Below are positions 17,252 to 26,362 of a DNA stretch of 64,000 nt, in pieces; position 1 is the first letter of the stretch, and every line of letters begins with the position of its first letter. The stretch is from positions 44,320 to 108,319 of the forward strand of contig JAIOZK010000014.1 in the NCBI GenBank assembly GCA_021740625.1, in the 5' to 3' direction. The DNA is from Bacteroidales bacterium. GTDB taxonomy: Bacteria; Bacteroidota; Bacteroidia; Bacteroidales; JAIOZK01. The notes beneath the pieces were generated by a model. It did no database searches, was not told the DNA's origin, and saw nothing but the letters and a program-made list of their open reading frames with translations. The position numbers and the translations under genes are program-made.

Positions 17252-17391
17252 GGGCTGGAGGCTGGAGGCTGAAGGCTGGAGGCTGGATGCTGGAGGCTGG
17301 AGGCTGGAGGCTGGATGCTACTGGAGGCTGGAGGCTGGAGGCTGGAGGCTGGAGGCTGGATGCTACTGGAGGCTGGAGGCTGGAGGCTGGG
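17252..17391 (+). repeat. Tandem heptamer array (GGAGGCT) with higher-order units
   Basis: About 140 bases made of heptamers GGAGGCT with variants GAAGGCT and GGATGCT. Blocks end in GGATGCTACT and then restart, giving a higher-order organisation. Both strands are open over short frames that only translate the repeat, and these are not genes. It lies between the alkaline phosphatase stop and the epimerase gene, immediately after a consensus promoter. Confidence 0.9.
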
Positions 17392-17435
17392 ATGAATTAC
17401 GGGGTGCCGGATTAAAAAAGCAATTAATTTTTCCA

Positions 17436-17495
17436 GCTTCAAACTTCTAACTTCCAACTTCTAATAATTTCTAACTTCTAATAATTTCTAACTTC
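17436..17495 (+). repeat. Short degenerate array (CTTCTAA / CTTCCAA, 17-base unit twice)
   Basis: CTTCAAA, CTTCTAA and CTTCCAA heptamers lead into a unit of 17 bases (TTCTAATAATTTCTAAC) present twice in tandem. It directly precedes the epimerase start at 17508. It belongs to the same style of heptamer-phased intergenic sequence as 17252-17391. Confidence 0.7.
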
Positions 17496-17507
17496 AAAAT
17501 ACTAATC

Positions 17508-18473
17508 ATGATCATACTTACAGGCGCAGCAGGTTTTATAGGGAGTTGCATACTTACAGGATTGAATGAGTCGGGCAGGGAAGATATTGTCCTGGTGGAT
17601 GACTTTTCAAAAACAGAAAAGAAAAAGAATTACGAAGGCAAAAAATACACATGCAAAATATCCCGGGATGAGTTTTTTCACTGGTTTGAAGATAATCACG
17701 AACAAATTGATTTCGTGATTCACATCGGAGCAAGAACGGATACCACAGAATTTGATGTGGAGGTATTTAACAAACTTAACCTCAATTACAGCAAAAAGGT
17801 CTGGGAATTATGCAGCGAAAATAAAATTCCATTGATCTATGCATCTTCGGCTGCCACTTACGGCATGGGTGATCTGGGATATAAAGATGATCATGATCTT
17901 CCGTACAAACTAAAACCACTGAATCCCTATGGAGAATCGAAAAATGAATTCGACAAATGGGCTTTGCAGCAGGGTAAGAAACCTCCGGCCTGGTATGGTT
18001 TGAAGTTTTTCAATGTGTATGGCCCCAATGAATACCATAAAGGCAGAATGGCATCGGTGATCCTGCATGCTTTCGGCCAGATTCAAAAAACGGGCAAGGT
18101 GAAACTGTTCCGCTCCCACAATCCGGAATTTGAAGATGGTAAACAACTCCGGGATTTTGTTTATGTAAAAGATGTGGTGGATGTGATCGAATTCCTGATG
18201 AATCATGGCAAAGACTCAGGCCTATACAACCTGGGGACGGGCAGGGCAAAAACTTTTCTGGACCTGGCTCATGCAACCTTCTCAGCCCTTGATCTGGAGC
18301 CAAAAATTGAATTCATCGACACACCGGAAGACATCCGGGACAAATACCAGTATTTCACCGAAGCCAACATGCGGAAACTAAGATCGGCCGGGTACAGCAA
18401 TGAATTCACTTCCCTCGAAGAGGGCATCCGGGATTATGTGCAGAATTATTTGATGGAAAATAATCATTATTGA
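17508..18473 (+). CDS. hldD: ADP-glyceromanno-heptose 6-epimerase
   Basis: 321 residues, an extended short-chain dehydrogenase. The N-terminal Rossmann motif 'TGAAGFIGS' binds NADP; the acid-base/catalytic positions follow as 'ASSAATYG' and 'PYGESK' (YxxxK Tyr and Lys). 'FFNVYGPNEYHKGRMAS' is characteristic of the RfaD/HldD group. It converts ADP-D-glycero- to ADP-L-glycero-manno-heptose for lipopolysaccharide inner core synthesis. No other heptose pathway gene is adjacent. Transcription probably starts in the upstream repeat region, giving a long leader. Confidence 0.9.
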   Translation: MIILTGAAGFIGSCILTGLNESGREDIVLVDDFSKTEKKKNYEGKKYTCKISRDEFFHWFEDNHEQIDFVIHIGARTDTTEFDVEVFNKLNLNYSKKVWELCSENKIPLIYASSAATYGMGDLGYKDDHDLPYKLKPLNPYGESKNEFDKWALQQGKKPPAWYGLKFFNVYGPNEYHKGRMASVILHAFGQIQKTGKVKLFRSHNPEFEDGKQLRDFVYVKDVVDVIEFLMNHGKDSGLYNLGTGRAKTFLDLAHATFSALDLEPKIEFIDTPEDIRDKYQYFTEANMRKLRSAGYSNEFTSLEEGIRDYVQNYLMENNHY

Positions 18474-18509
18474 TTTCGCCGCCCCTGCCAGGAAAGCATA
18501 AATTGTAAA

Positions 18510-19127
18510 TCAGTCAACAACAATACTGATAACGAAAAAGTGATCGATTAGACTATTTATTTCTTCGATTTTCTCAGTATAACAGAATCTGTCAATTTTA
18601 CGTCCATTAAAGTCCTGCTTCCATGCACATCCTAACATCAACACAGGATATTTTCCTTTTCCCTGGATTTTTGGAGAGGCAAATTCCCTGAATTTATGCT
18701 TGCCGTGTTCATGAAGTGAATACTTCATTTCACGATCAGAAAAATTCATGTTCCGGTACCTGGCAATATATCTTATCGTACTATCGGTTTCTTGTTTGGT
18801 GATGATCCTCAGAAAGCTTGTATCCTGGTTTACACTTAAATCAAATCCGAAAGATTTCATAGTTTGCATACCCTCCTCATCAACGAATAAAACTGAATCT
18901 ACACATTCGTGGTTAAGGTACTCTTCCTGAAGGATATTTACGGAGTAGGTGCTATCTGAAACAAGAGCAAATTTGTAAATATTTAAACCAATAAACTCAA
19001 GTGAAGCATAGATATCTTCTTCCTCAATAAAACCCCTGCTATACTGCGCCTTTGAAGCAGAGAATGAGACAGTCAAAAGAACGGCAATGACCAATTTAAC
19101 TGACAAGACTTTAGAAACTGTTTTCAT
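18510..19127 (-). CDS. Secreted protein of unknown function
   Basis: 205 residues with a signal peptide (about 1-27, ending SKAQ). The mature part is mixed alpha/beta with one Cys in 'LNHECVDSV', 'MLGCAWKQDF' and 'RFCYTEK'. No domain was recognised. It converges on hldD with 36 bases between stops and lies downstream of the MerR-type gene. It has no recognisable promoter of its own in 19128-19263. Confidence 0.55.
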   Translation of the reverse strand: MKTVSKVLSVKLVIAVLLTVSFSASKAQYSRGFIEEEDIYASLEFIGLNIYKFALVSDSTYSVNILQEEYLNHECVDSVLFVDEEGMQTMKSFGFDLSVNQDTSFLRIITKQETDSTIRYIARYRNMNFSDREMKYSLHEHGKHKFREFASPKIQGKGKYPVLMLGCAWKQDFNGRKIDRFCYTEKIEEINSLIDHFFVISIVVD

Positions 19128-19212
19128 AATTGTAAGATCTTTTATATTTTATGTTGGCTCTTCCCTTATAGATTGTTAGTCAGCCAGTAGGCGGACAAGT
19201 TTTTCCTTTTAA

Positions 19213-19237
19213 TACCCAGCTGCTCTGCGGCTGGGTA
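19213..19237 (-). terminator. Hairpin (TACCCAGC / GCTGGGTA) after the MerR-type gene, terminator-like
   Basis: Perfect 8-base stem with a 9-base loop, 27 bases beyond the stop of the 19264-19584 gene. There is no uninterrupted U-run after it on the minus strand, so intrinsic termination is only possible. Confidence 0.4.
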
Positions 19238-19263
19238 GTTCATTCCTTATCGGGCAGATTATT

Positions 19264-19584
19264 TTACAAGTTATCCTTCAGCTCGATCAAAAATGCTTTA
19301 ATCTTTTTGAGTGACTGCACCACTTCGGCCGAACGCATGGTTTCCTCACGGTTTTGTTTGATCTTTTTGCGGGCACCCTCTAAGGTAAATCCCCTTTCTT
19401 TTACCAGATGAAAAATCAGATGAAAGTTATCGATATCATTTTTTGTGAACAGCCGGTTTCCCTTTTTATTCTTTTTGGGTTTGATGATATCAAATTCCTG
19501 TTCCCAGAATCGTATCAGGGAAGTATTCACATCAAACATCCCGGCAACTTCACCAATGGTATAATAAAGTTTTTGGCTCGTCAT
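19264..19584 (-). CDS. MerR-type transcriptional regulator
   Basis: Predicted 106 residues from ATG at 19584; an ATG-less extension to 19641 overlaps the upstream peptidase gene and is rejected. Residues about 5-70 form a winged-helix MerR domain: 'YYTIGEVAGMFDVNTSLIRFWEQEF' region helix-turn-helix and 'RLFTKNDIDNFHLI'. The remainder is a short helix that could dimerise, with no ligand-binding domain. Such small MerR-like proteins are common next to peptidoglycan hydrolase genes in this phylum. It lies 7 bases after the M23 gene and is probably cotranscribed. Target genes cannot be inferred. Confidence 0.85.
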   Translation of the reverse strand: MTSQKLYYTIGEVAGMFDVNTSLIRFWEQEFDIIKPKKNKKGNRLFTKNDIDNFHLIFHLVKERGFTLEGARKKIKQNREETMRSAEVVQSLKKIKAFLIELKDNL

Positions 19585-19591
19585 AAAGGAA

Positions 19592-20563
19592 TTAATCCAT
19601 TGTTTGGGTTGGAATTGTTGACAATTCCAGCATCTTTTCAAATTGTTCGGGTGTCAGGTCATTGAAGAAGTAGTAGATCGGGTTGACCGTTTTGTTGTTC
19701 TTGTGTATCTCGTAGTGCAGATGGGGCGCTGTGGATTTACCTGTATTGCCTACCCGTGCGATCAATTGTCCCCTTTTCACCTTTTCACCCTTCTTGACCT
19801 CAAACTCACTAATGTGGGCGTAGAGGGTTTCAAACCCATACCCATGATCAATCATAACCGTATTCCCGTAACCTCTTTTTGAAAACCTGACCCGGCTGAC
19901 CACCCCATCTCCTGTAGCATAGATTTCCGTTCCGGTTGGGGCAGAAAAATCCAGGCCGGGATGAAACTTAGTGACCTTATAAAATGGATCGATCCTGTAA
20001 CCATAATAAGAAGAAAGCCTTCTCAAGTCTTTGTTACTGACCGGTTGTATGGCCGGGATACTGGCCAGCATCTCCGCCTTGTTCTTGGCCATCCTGAACA
20101 CCTCATCAAAAGATTCTGATTGTACGGCTACCTGGCTGGTCAATTTGTCGAGGGTTTTGGCCGTTTCGATGATTACATCTGAGTTCTGGTAACCATCGAG
20201 CCTGGCGTAGCGGTCAGCACCACCAAATCCAGCTTTTCTTACCGAAGGTAAAACGGGCTCCGCCTCGAAGATCACCCTGTAAATATTATCATCTTTTTCC
20301 TGGAGGTCTTCCATTACTTCCGACATTTCTGCAAGACGATCGTTAAAAATTTCATACTGCAGTTTCATATTCTCAACCTCTCTTTTCAGCATACGTTCCT
20401 TCGGTGAATCGAAGAAACTCCAGGCAATCAATACAACCACGAGCGAAAAAACAGCAACACTGGCCACGAAGAAAAGTCCGCGCAGCAGGCGCTGACGAAG
20501 TCCGATCCGTATCTCCTCATAACGCAAAGATTTCGGATTATAACGGTATTGCTTTTTAGCCAT
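19592..20563 (-). CDS. Membrane-anchored M23 family metallopeptidase (murein hydrolase)
   Basis: 323 residues. One transmembrane helix (about 29-51) follows a basic cytoplasmic tail; a coiled-coil region (about 55-160) leads to the M23 domain. Zinc ligands are visible as His201 and Asp205 (HPGLD) and His283 of 'HLHYE', with His250 ('LYAHI') as a catalytic residue. The domain cleaves peptidoglycan cross-links. With all four residues present it should be enzymatically active, unlike EnvC/NlpD-type activators. It is divergent from alaS and precedes the MerR-type gene. Confidence 0.92.
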   Translation of the reverse strand: MAKKQYRYNPKSLRYEEIRIGLRQRLLRGLFFVASVAVFSLVVVLIAWSFFDSPKERMLKREVENMKLQYEIFNDRLAEMSEVMEDLQEKDDNIYRVIFEAEPVLPSVRKAGFGGADRYARLDGYQNSDVIIETAKTLDKLTSQVAVQSESFDEVFRMAKNKAEMLASIPAIQPVSNKDLRRLSSYYGYRIDPFYKVTKFHPGLDFSAPTGTEIYATGDGVVSRVRFSKRGYGNTVMIDHGYGFETLYAHISEFEVKKGEKVKRGQLIARVGNTGKSTAPHLHYEIHKNNKTVNPIYYFFNDLTPEQFEKMLELSTIPTQTMD

Positions 20564-20599
20564 TTTGCTCCCTCAGAAATTGTAATTTTGTAGCTCAAA

Positions 20600-20630
20600 C
20601 AAAAATAATTAATTAAATTAAATTTGCAAT
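20600..20630 (-). promoter_or_regulatory. Promoter of the M23-MerR operon (ATTG, 19 bases, TATTTTTG)
   Basis: On the minus strand the -33 region ATTG (20627-20630) is 19 bases from a perfect -7 TATTTTTG (20600-20607), which lies 37 bases before the peptidase ATG. It interleaves with a plus-strand box for alaS. Confidence 0.5.
20619..20626 (+). promoter_or_regulatory. Candidate -7 box (TAAATTTG) of alaS
   Basis: A perfect TAnnTTTG on the plus strand 57 bases before the alaS ATG. No TTG is found 17-23 bases upstream, so the call rests on the -7 match. Confidence 0.4.
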
Positions 20631-20682
20631 CCCTTAAGGGGATTGAAATTAACAATTTATCTGTTGACAAATATATATCTGC

Positions 20683-23349
20683 ATGAAATCGAACGAAATA
20701 CGAAATACTTTTCTCGAATTCTTCAAATCAAAAAAACATGAGATCGTAGCCTCTGCTCCCATGGTGATCAAAGATGATCCCAGCCTGATGTTCACGAATG
20801 CCGGCATGAACCAGTTCAAGGATATTTTCCTGGGAAATGCACCGGTAAAGCACCTCAGGATAGCAGACACGCAAAAATGCCTGCGGGTTTCGGGCAAGCA
20901 CAACGATCTGGAAGAAGTCGGTCACGACACCTACCATCATACCATGTTTGAAATGCTGGGCAACTGGTCCTTTGGGGATTATTTTAAAAAAGAAGCTATC
21001 CAATGGGGCTGGGAGCTTTTGACGAAAGTTTACGCTATCAATCCCGATACGCTTTATGCTACGGTTTTCGAAGGCAACCGGGAGGATGGAATCCCAGAAG
21101 ACAGCGAAGCATATAATTGCTGGAAAGAGATCATTGATGAAAGCAGAATCCTCTATGGGAATAAAAAAGACAATTTCTGGGAAATGGGAGAAACAGGCCC
21201 CTGTGGTCCCTGTTCTGAAATTCATGTAGACCTGCGCTCGGAAGAAGATAAAAAATCGAAGCCAGGAAGAGAACTTGTCAACAAAGATCACCCGGAAGTA
21301 ATCGAGATCTGGAACCTGGTATTCATTCAATACAACCGGAGTGCCAGCGGGCAACTGAATTCATTGCCTGCAAAGCATATTGATACCGGGATGGGGTTTG
21401 AACGACTTTGCATGGTGCTGCAGGGCAAAACATCCAATTATGATACAGATGTTTTCCAGCCTTTGATAAAAGAACTGGAATCGATATCCGGAAAGCGGTA
21501 CGGTAAAAATAAGGAAACCGATATAGCCATCAGGGTTTGTGCCGATCACATCAGAGCGGTAGCCTTTGCCATTGCCGATGGACAAATCCCCTCCAACACC
21601 GGCGCAGGGTATGTAATCAGAAGAATATTACGCCGTGCTGTTCGCTACGGTTTTACCTTTCTTGAACTGAAAGAAGCATTCCTTTTCGAACTGCTTCCTG
21701 TACTGGTAAAACAAATGAGTTACATTTTTCCCGAACTGGAAAAACAGCAGGAGTTGATCAGAAAAGTGATTGTTGAGGAAGAATCTTCTTTCCTGAGGAC
21801 TTTGGAGCAGGGCCTGAAACTTTTTGACCAGTATACCGATGTGCAAAGCAGTAAATCCAGACAGCTTCAAAAAAAATACAATGCCCAGGAAGATGTTGCA
21901 CAGAAAATAGTAAATGGCATATTTGCTTTCGAATTATTCGATACTTATGGGTTTCCCATCGACCTGACGAAACTAATTGCAAGGGAAAAAGGCTGGGATG
22001 TTGATATGCAGGGATTCCAGGAGGGCATGAAACAGCAGAGAGAAAGGTCGAGAAAGGCAGCCGAGGTGGAAACAGGCGACTGGGTCATTGTCAGGGAAAC
22101 AAAAGAAGAACCTGAATTCGTTGGTTATGACCAGCTCGAAAGTCAGTCGGATATTCTTCGGTATAGAAAAGTGAATGCCAAAAAGAAAAGTTTTTACGAG
22201 ATCGTACTTAACAAAACTCCCTTTTATGCAGAATCAGGCGGACAGGTAGGTGATAAAGGATACCTGGAAACAGCAGGAAAAAAGATTGAAGTTTTCGATA
22301 CTGTATACCAGAATAGACTGATCGTGCATTTATGCAAAGATCTTCCTGAAAATCCCAAGAGTAAAGTAACAGCAAAGGTTGATGCAAACAAAAGGAAACA
22401 AACGGCCAACAACCATTCTGCCACGCACCTTTTACACAAGGCTTTAAAAATGGTTCTCGGTGAACATGTGGAGCAGAAGGGTTCCCTGGTTGAACCGGAA
22501 AGACTTCGCTTCGACTTTTCTCATTTTTCAAAAATGACAGAAGAAGAAATCCGCAAAGTGGAAAAGATCGTCAATGCCAGGATAAGAGAAAATATCAGGC
22601 TCCAGGAACACCGGGAAATCCCCATGAGCAAGGCCCAGGAAATGGGAGCGGTGGCACTTTTCGGTGAAAAGTACGGGGAAAGCGTCAGGGTGATCTCCTT
22701 CGACCCGGAGTATTCTGTGGAATTGTGCGGAGGAACGCATGTTCCAGCCACGGGGCAGATCGGTTTCTTCAAGATTACTTCAGAATCTGCAATTGCAGCA
22801 GGAGTGCGCCGTATTGAAGCAATTACCGCGGAGGCTGCTGAAGATTACATTTGTAATAAGTTGGGTATTCTTGACAGGGCCAGGGAAATCCTGAAAAACC
22901 CAAAGGATATCTTACAGGGTGCTCAAAAATTGCTAGATGAAAATACAATGCTGCATAAGCAACTTCATCACTTGAAAAAAGAACAACTTAAGTCGATTAA
23001 AAGTGAACTTAAGCAACAAATGCGACAGATAAACGGGATTAACTTTATTGCCGCCAGTGTGGATACAGATATGAATGGCGCCAGGGATCTTGCCTTCAGC
23101 CTTGCCAAAGAAAACAAGCAACTGTTCATGATCCTGGGTACGACAGATGCCGGCAAATGCAATCTCACCCTGATCATTGCTGAAGATCTTGTTAAAAATA
23201 AAAACCTGAATGCCGGACAGATCATTCGTGAAGCTGCTCGAGAAATACAAGGTGGGGGCGGTGGCCAGGCTCATTTTGCAACTGCCGGGGGGGGAAATCC
23301 AGCAGGGCTGGAAAATGCTTTTACGGTTGCAAAATCCTTTATTTCTTAA
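20683..23349 (+). CDS. alaS: Alanyl-tRNA synthetase
   Basis: 888 residues, full length. The class II catalytic core starts at residue 1 with 'EIRNTFLEFFKSK' and 'FTNAGMNQFKD', then 'TMFEMLGNWSFGDYFKKEAI' region motif 2 and 'ETGPCGPCSEIH'. The editing domain shows the zinc-site motifs 'HSATHLLH' and 'CGGTH'. The C-terminal DHHA1 part ends in 'GGGGGQAHFATAGG'. It charges tRNA-Ala and hydrolyses mischarged Ser/Gly-tRNA-Ala. It stands alone as a transcription unit, divergent from the M23 gene. Confidence 0.98.
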   Translation: MKSNEIRNTFLEFFKSKKHEIVASAPMVIKDDPSLMFTNAGMNQFKDIFLGNAPVKHLRIADTQKCLRVSGKHNDLEEVGHDTYHHTMFEMLGNWSFGDYFKKEAIQWGWELLTKVYAINPDTLYATVFEGNREDGIPEDSEAYNCWKEIIDESRILYGNKKDNFWEMGETGPCGPCSEIHVDLRSEEDKKSKPGRELVNKDHPEVIEIWNLVFIQYNRSASGQLNSLPAKHIDTGMGFERLCMVLQGKTSNYDTDVFQPLIKELESISGKRYGKNKETDIAIRVCADHIRAVAFAIADGQIPSNTGAGYVIRRILRRAVRYGFTFLELKEAFLFELLPVLVKQMSYIFPELEKQQELIRKVIVEEESSFLRTLEQGLKLFDQYTDVQSSKSRQLQKKYNAQEDVAQKIVNGIFAFELFDTYGFPIDLTKLIAREKGWDVDMQGFQEGMKQQRERSRKAAEVETGDWVIVRETKEEPEFVGYDQLESQSDILRYRKVNAKKKSFYEIVLNKTPFYAESGGQVGDKGYLETAGKKIEVFDTVYQNRLIVHLCKDLPENPKSKVTAKVDANKRKQTANNHSATHLLHKALKMVLGEHVEQKGSLVEPERLRFDFSHFSKMTEEEIRKVEKIVNARIRENIRLQEHREIPMSKAQEMGAVALFGEKYGESVRVISFDPEYSVELCGGTHVPATGQIGFFKITSESAIAAGVRRIEAITAEAAEDYICNKLGILDRAREILKNPKDILQGAQKLLDENTMLHKQLHHLKKEQLKSIKSELKQQMRQINGINFIAASVDTDMNGARDLAFSLAKENKQLFMILGTTDAGKCNLTLIIAEDLVKNKNLNAGQIIREAAREIQGGGGGQAHFATAGGGNPAGLENAFTVAKSFIS

Positions 23350-23404
23350 TCTTTGAAAGGAAGTATACTGAAAAAATCTCTAATTTTATGAGATTATGTG
23401 ATTT

Positions 23405-23412
23405 TATCTTTG
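23405..23412 (+). promoter_or_regulatory. Candidate -7 box (TATCTTTG) upstream of the TPR gene
   Basis: Perfect TAnnTTTG in the 230-base gap after alaS, about 165 bases before the next ATG. No -33 TTG at suitable spacing; the rest of the gap is AT-rich with no recognised feature. Confidence 0.35.
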
Positions 23413-23579
23413 ACCACAGCGCAGGAGGTTTCATTTAGAAAGACTTATAAATCAGTTAAAAATATTGTTAATAATTCTTTTAGTAACTTGCGTTTTAAGT
23501 TTTTGAAGAAGAATATATTTGTTATATATTTACTTTGAATCATACTATCTGATAGTTAATAGGCTGGGATCAAAAAATT

Positions 23580-24749
23580 ATGGCATATTTTGACAGAAAA
23601 ACTATATTTCCTTTTTTAATATTCCTATTCATTTGCAGGCTGACGGTTTTTGCACAGATTGAGGATCCCAACAATTTTTCCGTGATTAGCGAACCACTTT
23701 CTACACTTCATACCGCCCAGGGGTGGTCATTGCAAGACAACGGCAAATGGGCCTATGAGATGAATATTATCCCAAACAGCAATTCCCGGACGGTGCGCAA
23801 TCCTACCCCAAAAGAACGTCTCGGAATGGATAACTTCATTCGCCTGGAGTTGAGAAAAGTCCTGATTGAAGACAAACAATACAATGTTTTGATAAAAATA
23901 TACCGGGATGGCGAATATGAATTTCCATTGCTTGAAGACGGTTGGCGCAATTTTAATTCAGCAAAATTCTGGGTATTCCCCGCAAACAATCTGATCAAAG
24001 TATTTCCTGAAGACATAGAATTTGAAGAAGCTTTTGCCACCAACCTTGATGTATATTGTTACGGGGAGATCAAAGACTATAATCCATATACCCTGAACGA
24101 CAAAATCGTAAACAGAATCAACAGGACAATTGATGCAACTTACGTTAATGCTGCCAATCTGGTAATTGCTGTCTGGCCATTGCGCGACAACGACACAGAA
24201 GTAATCCGCTTTAAAATCATTGAAACCTATAACAAAAAAACCCTTACCGGATATTATCTGGAGCCCTCAAACATCAAAAAGTTATTTTCCAATTCTTATT
24301 ACCAGGTATTCTACTACGAGTTCAAAAATTTCATCAGGGATGCTACCATTTATAACATTCCTGTTGAAAGCACACCATCTGAATATATGTCATATTATCG
24401 CTGGGGAGTTTTAAAATATCAATCCGGGAATTACGATGGGGCTGTTCAGGATTTCGACAAGGCCGTCGAAATCAATCCTGAAACCAAAGACTTTATGTTA
24501 TACTCATACAGGGGAAATGCTAAAACCAAATTGCGGGATTTTAACGGTGCCATTGAAGATTTCGACAGAGCCCTGGATATTGAACCAACTGAAGTAGTTG
24601 ATTATTCTAACTGGGTTAGAAACTACTATAACCGGGGCGTAGCCAAGTTTTATGTAAATGATATCAACGGAGCCTGCCGCGATTGGCACAATGCATATGA
24701 ATTGGGATTCGGCCTGGCATTGGAATACCTGAACAAATATTGTCAGTAA
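23580..24749 (+). CDS. Secreted tetratricopeptide-repeat protein
   Basis: 389 residues with a signal peptide (hydrophobic 9-25, ending VFAQ). Residues about 30-270 form an unrecognised beta-rich domain. The C-terminal part has TPR units: 'YYRWGVLKYQSGNYDGAVQDFDKAVEINP', read in pieces, then 'AKTKLRDFNGAIEDFDRALDI', and a final variant 'GVAKFYVNDINGACRDWHNAYELG' of the type that closes many Bacteroidota TPR proteins. TPRs mediate protein contacts, here probably in the periplasm. It precedes the beta-barrel/SPOR gene by 6 bases and is likely cotranscribed and functionally linked to it. Confidence 0.78.
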   Translation: MAYFDRKTIFPFLIFLFICRLTVFAQIEDPNNFSVISEPLSTLHTAQGWSLQDNGKWAYEMNIIPNSNSRTVRNPTPKERLGMDNFIRLELRKVLIEDKQYNVLIKIYRDGEYEFPLLEDGWRNFNSAKFWVFPANNLIKVFPEDIEFEEAFATNLDVYCYGEIKDYNPYTLNDKIVNRINRTIDATYVNAANLVIAVWPLRDNDTEVIRFKIIETYNKKTLTGYYLEPSNIKKLFSNSYYQVFYYEFKNFIRDATIYNIPVESTPSEYMSYYRWGVLKYQSGNYDGAVQDFDKAVEINPETKDFMLYSYRGNAKTKLRDFNGAIEDFDRALDIEPTEVVDYSNWVRNYYNRGVAKFYVNDINGACRDWHNAYELGFGLALEYLNKYCQ

Positions 24750-24755
24750 TTGAAA

Positions 24756-26306
24756 ATGATTGTTGAGAGGATAAAATATTATATATTGATCTTGATCGCG
24801 GGCCTGCTGCTTTGCTCTGCTGAGTCCTCTTACGGACAAACATACCTGGAAGGCAGATCGCGCTTCTTTGACAACTGGAGGGTAAATGTAAATCTGGGCA
24901 GCATGCTCTTTTACGGAGATATCCAACAATATAGAATTGCACCTTACAAAGAAGACTGGCGAATGGGCTATGGGCTGATGTTCAGGAAACAATTCACACC
25001 TGTTTTCGGTCTTGGTTTTCAATTGCTGAACGGCAGACTGCACGGCACGAAACTCAAATATACCAACGACAAACCTGCCAACCTGATGTTTGATGCCAAA
25101 GTCTTTGAATACAACCTGCATACCTATTTTGATATCAGCAATCTTTTTGGCGGATATAATCCTGACAGACCAATCAGTATTTATGGTCTTGCAGGAGTCG
25201 GATTTTCGAACTGGGAATCGGAAGCAAAAGATTATAACACGGGGAAAATTCTGCGGCGTAGTGGATTTGTCGGCAAAGGCCCGTCAGGCAGAACCACGGA
25301 ACTGGTATTTCCTGTCGGGATGGGCTTGAGATTTAATTTCAATGATGCATGGGGATTAAACTTCGAAAGTACGCTGCATGGAGTAAACTCAGATTTACTC
25401 GATGCCAGTGAAGGAGGCTTTCAATATGATGTATATAATTACTCAATGCTGGGCTTGACCTATAATTTTAACAATGCCAGCATTTTTCAGGGAGATCCCG
25501 CCAAACGTGAAGCCAGAATTCAAAGAAGACAGGCCAGATTATATGAAAGAGAGTTGAACAAATACGACAACCGGGTTGAATATGTGAAAACGAAACCCAG
25601 TAAGTCGTACGAAAAAGAGCTGAAGAAATATGAGTATCAGCAAAAGTATGATCAGCCTTACGAAGAACCTCGCCAGCAGGACATGCGAATGAGTGAACCG
25701 ACTGAATTCCGTGAACAGCAACGACGTGGTGACCTGCCCGTTGTTGCAGAATATGAGATTACCGGCATATTTGACCGGGACCAAAAGTTTCAGAATCGAC
25801 CTGCAACAGAAGAACCCATGGAGGTGGAAATACTAAAAATACCTTCGGCAACTACTTTTACAACAAGCACTGAAATTATTGAAGAAGAACCTCAAAAAGG
25901 CAGGATCCTCACTGATAAAGGTAAAATCCCAAACATCCTCCGGGCTGAGAATGTTTATTACGATACGAAAGGTAATGTTGCAACACCTTCACAAGCCTCC
26001 CAGGAAACAAATCAAAATTCCCAGACAGCATTAAAATCAATGAAAGGCGTTGTATTTGGTGTTCAGATACTTGCCAAAAGCACTGGCCGTATCAGCATTC
26101 ATGATCTTGCAAACAGTTACAAAATCGACACAAAAATCATCGAAGACCACAGCAATGGATTGTATCGCTATGTTGCCGGCTGGTTTGGAAGCTTTGATGA
26201 AGCCAGCAGATATGCCCGGATTCTCAGAAACAAGGGGATCTATGATGCTTTCGTTGTTGCTTACCGTAACGGGCAACGCATATCCCTTTCCACAGTGATG
26301 CATTGA
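24756..26306 (+). CDS. Outer-membrane beta-barrel-like protein with C-terminal SPOR-like domain
   Basis: 516 residues from ATG at 24756 (an in-frame TTG two codons upstream directly follows the previous stop and is rejected). Signal peptide to about residue 27 (SSYGQ). Residues 30-245 have the alternating strand pattern and 'GLGFQLLNGRLHG', 'GLAGVGFSNWE', 'FPVGMGLRFNF' typical of OmpA-like barrels. A charged, Glu/Arg/Tyr-rich linker (about 250-390) follows. The last about 80 residues ('VVFGVQILAKSTGRIS', 'GLYRYVAGWFGSFDEASRYA', 'AFVVAYRNGQRI') match SPOR domains, which bind denuded peptidoglycan. The combination suggests a protein tying the outer membrane to peptidoglycan. Confidence 0.72.
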   Translation: MIVERIKYYILILIAGLLLCSAESSYGQTYLEGRSRFFDNWRVNVNLGSMLFYGDIQQYRIAPYKEDWRMGYGLMFRKQFTPVFGLGFQLLNGRLHGTKLKYTNDKPANLMFDAKVFEYNLHTYFDISNLFGGYNPDRPISIYGLAGVGFSNWESEAKDYNTGKILRRSGFVGKGPSGRTTELVFPVGMGLRFNFNDAWGLNFESTLHGVNSDLLDASEGGFQYDVYNYSMLGLTYNFNNASIFQGDPAKREARIQRRQARLYERELNKYDNRVEYVKTKPSKSYEKELKKYEYQQKYDQPYEEPRQQDMRMSEPTEFREQQRRGDLPVVAEYEITGIFDRDQKFQNRPATEEPMEVEILKIPSATTFTTSTEIIEEEPQKGRILTDKGKIPNILRAENVYYDTKGNVATPSQASQETNQNSQTALKSMKGVVFGVQILAKSTGRISIHDLANSYKIDTKIIEDHSNGLYRYVAGWFGSFDEASRYARILRNKGIYDAFVVAYRNGQRISLSTVMH

Positions 26307-26362
26307 TCTTTCTTTGAGAACAAAGAAGAAGTAAAAACCAATTTTTCAATCAACCAGTCCCA

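Noticed and set aside
17252..17391. Possible CRISPR array
   Set aside because: The units are 7 bases with no unique spacers and no cas genes nearby.
17235..17457. Open frames on both strands across the heptamer array
   Set aside because: They only translate GGAGGCT repeats (7-base period cycles all frames) and have no coding character or start context.
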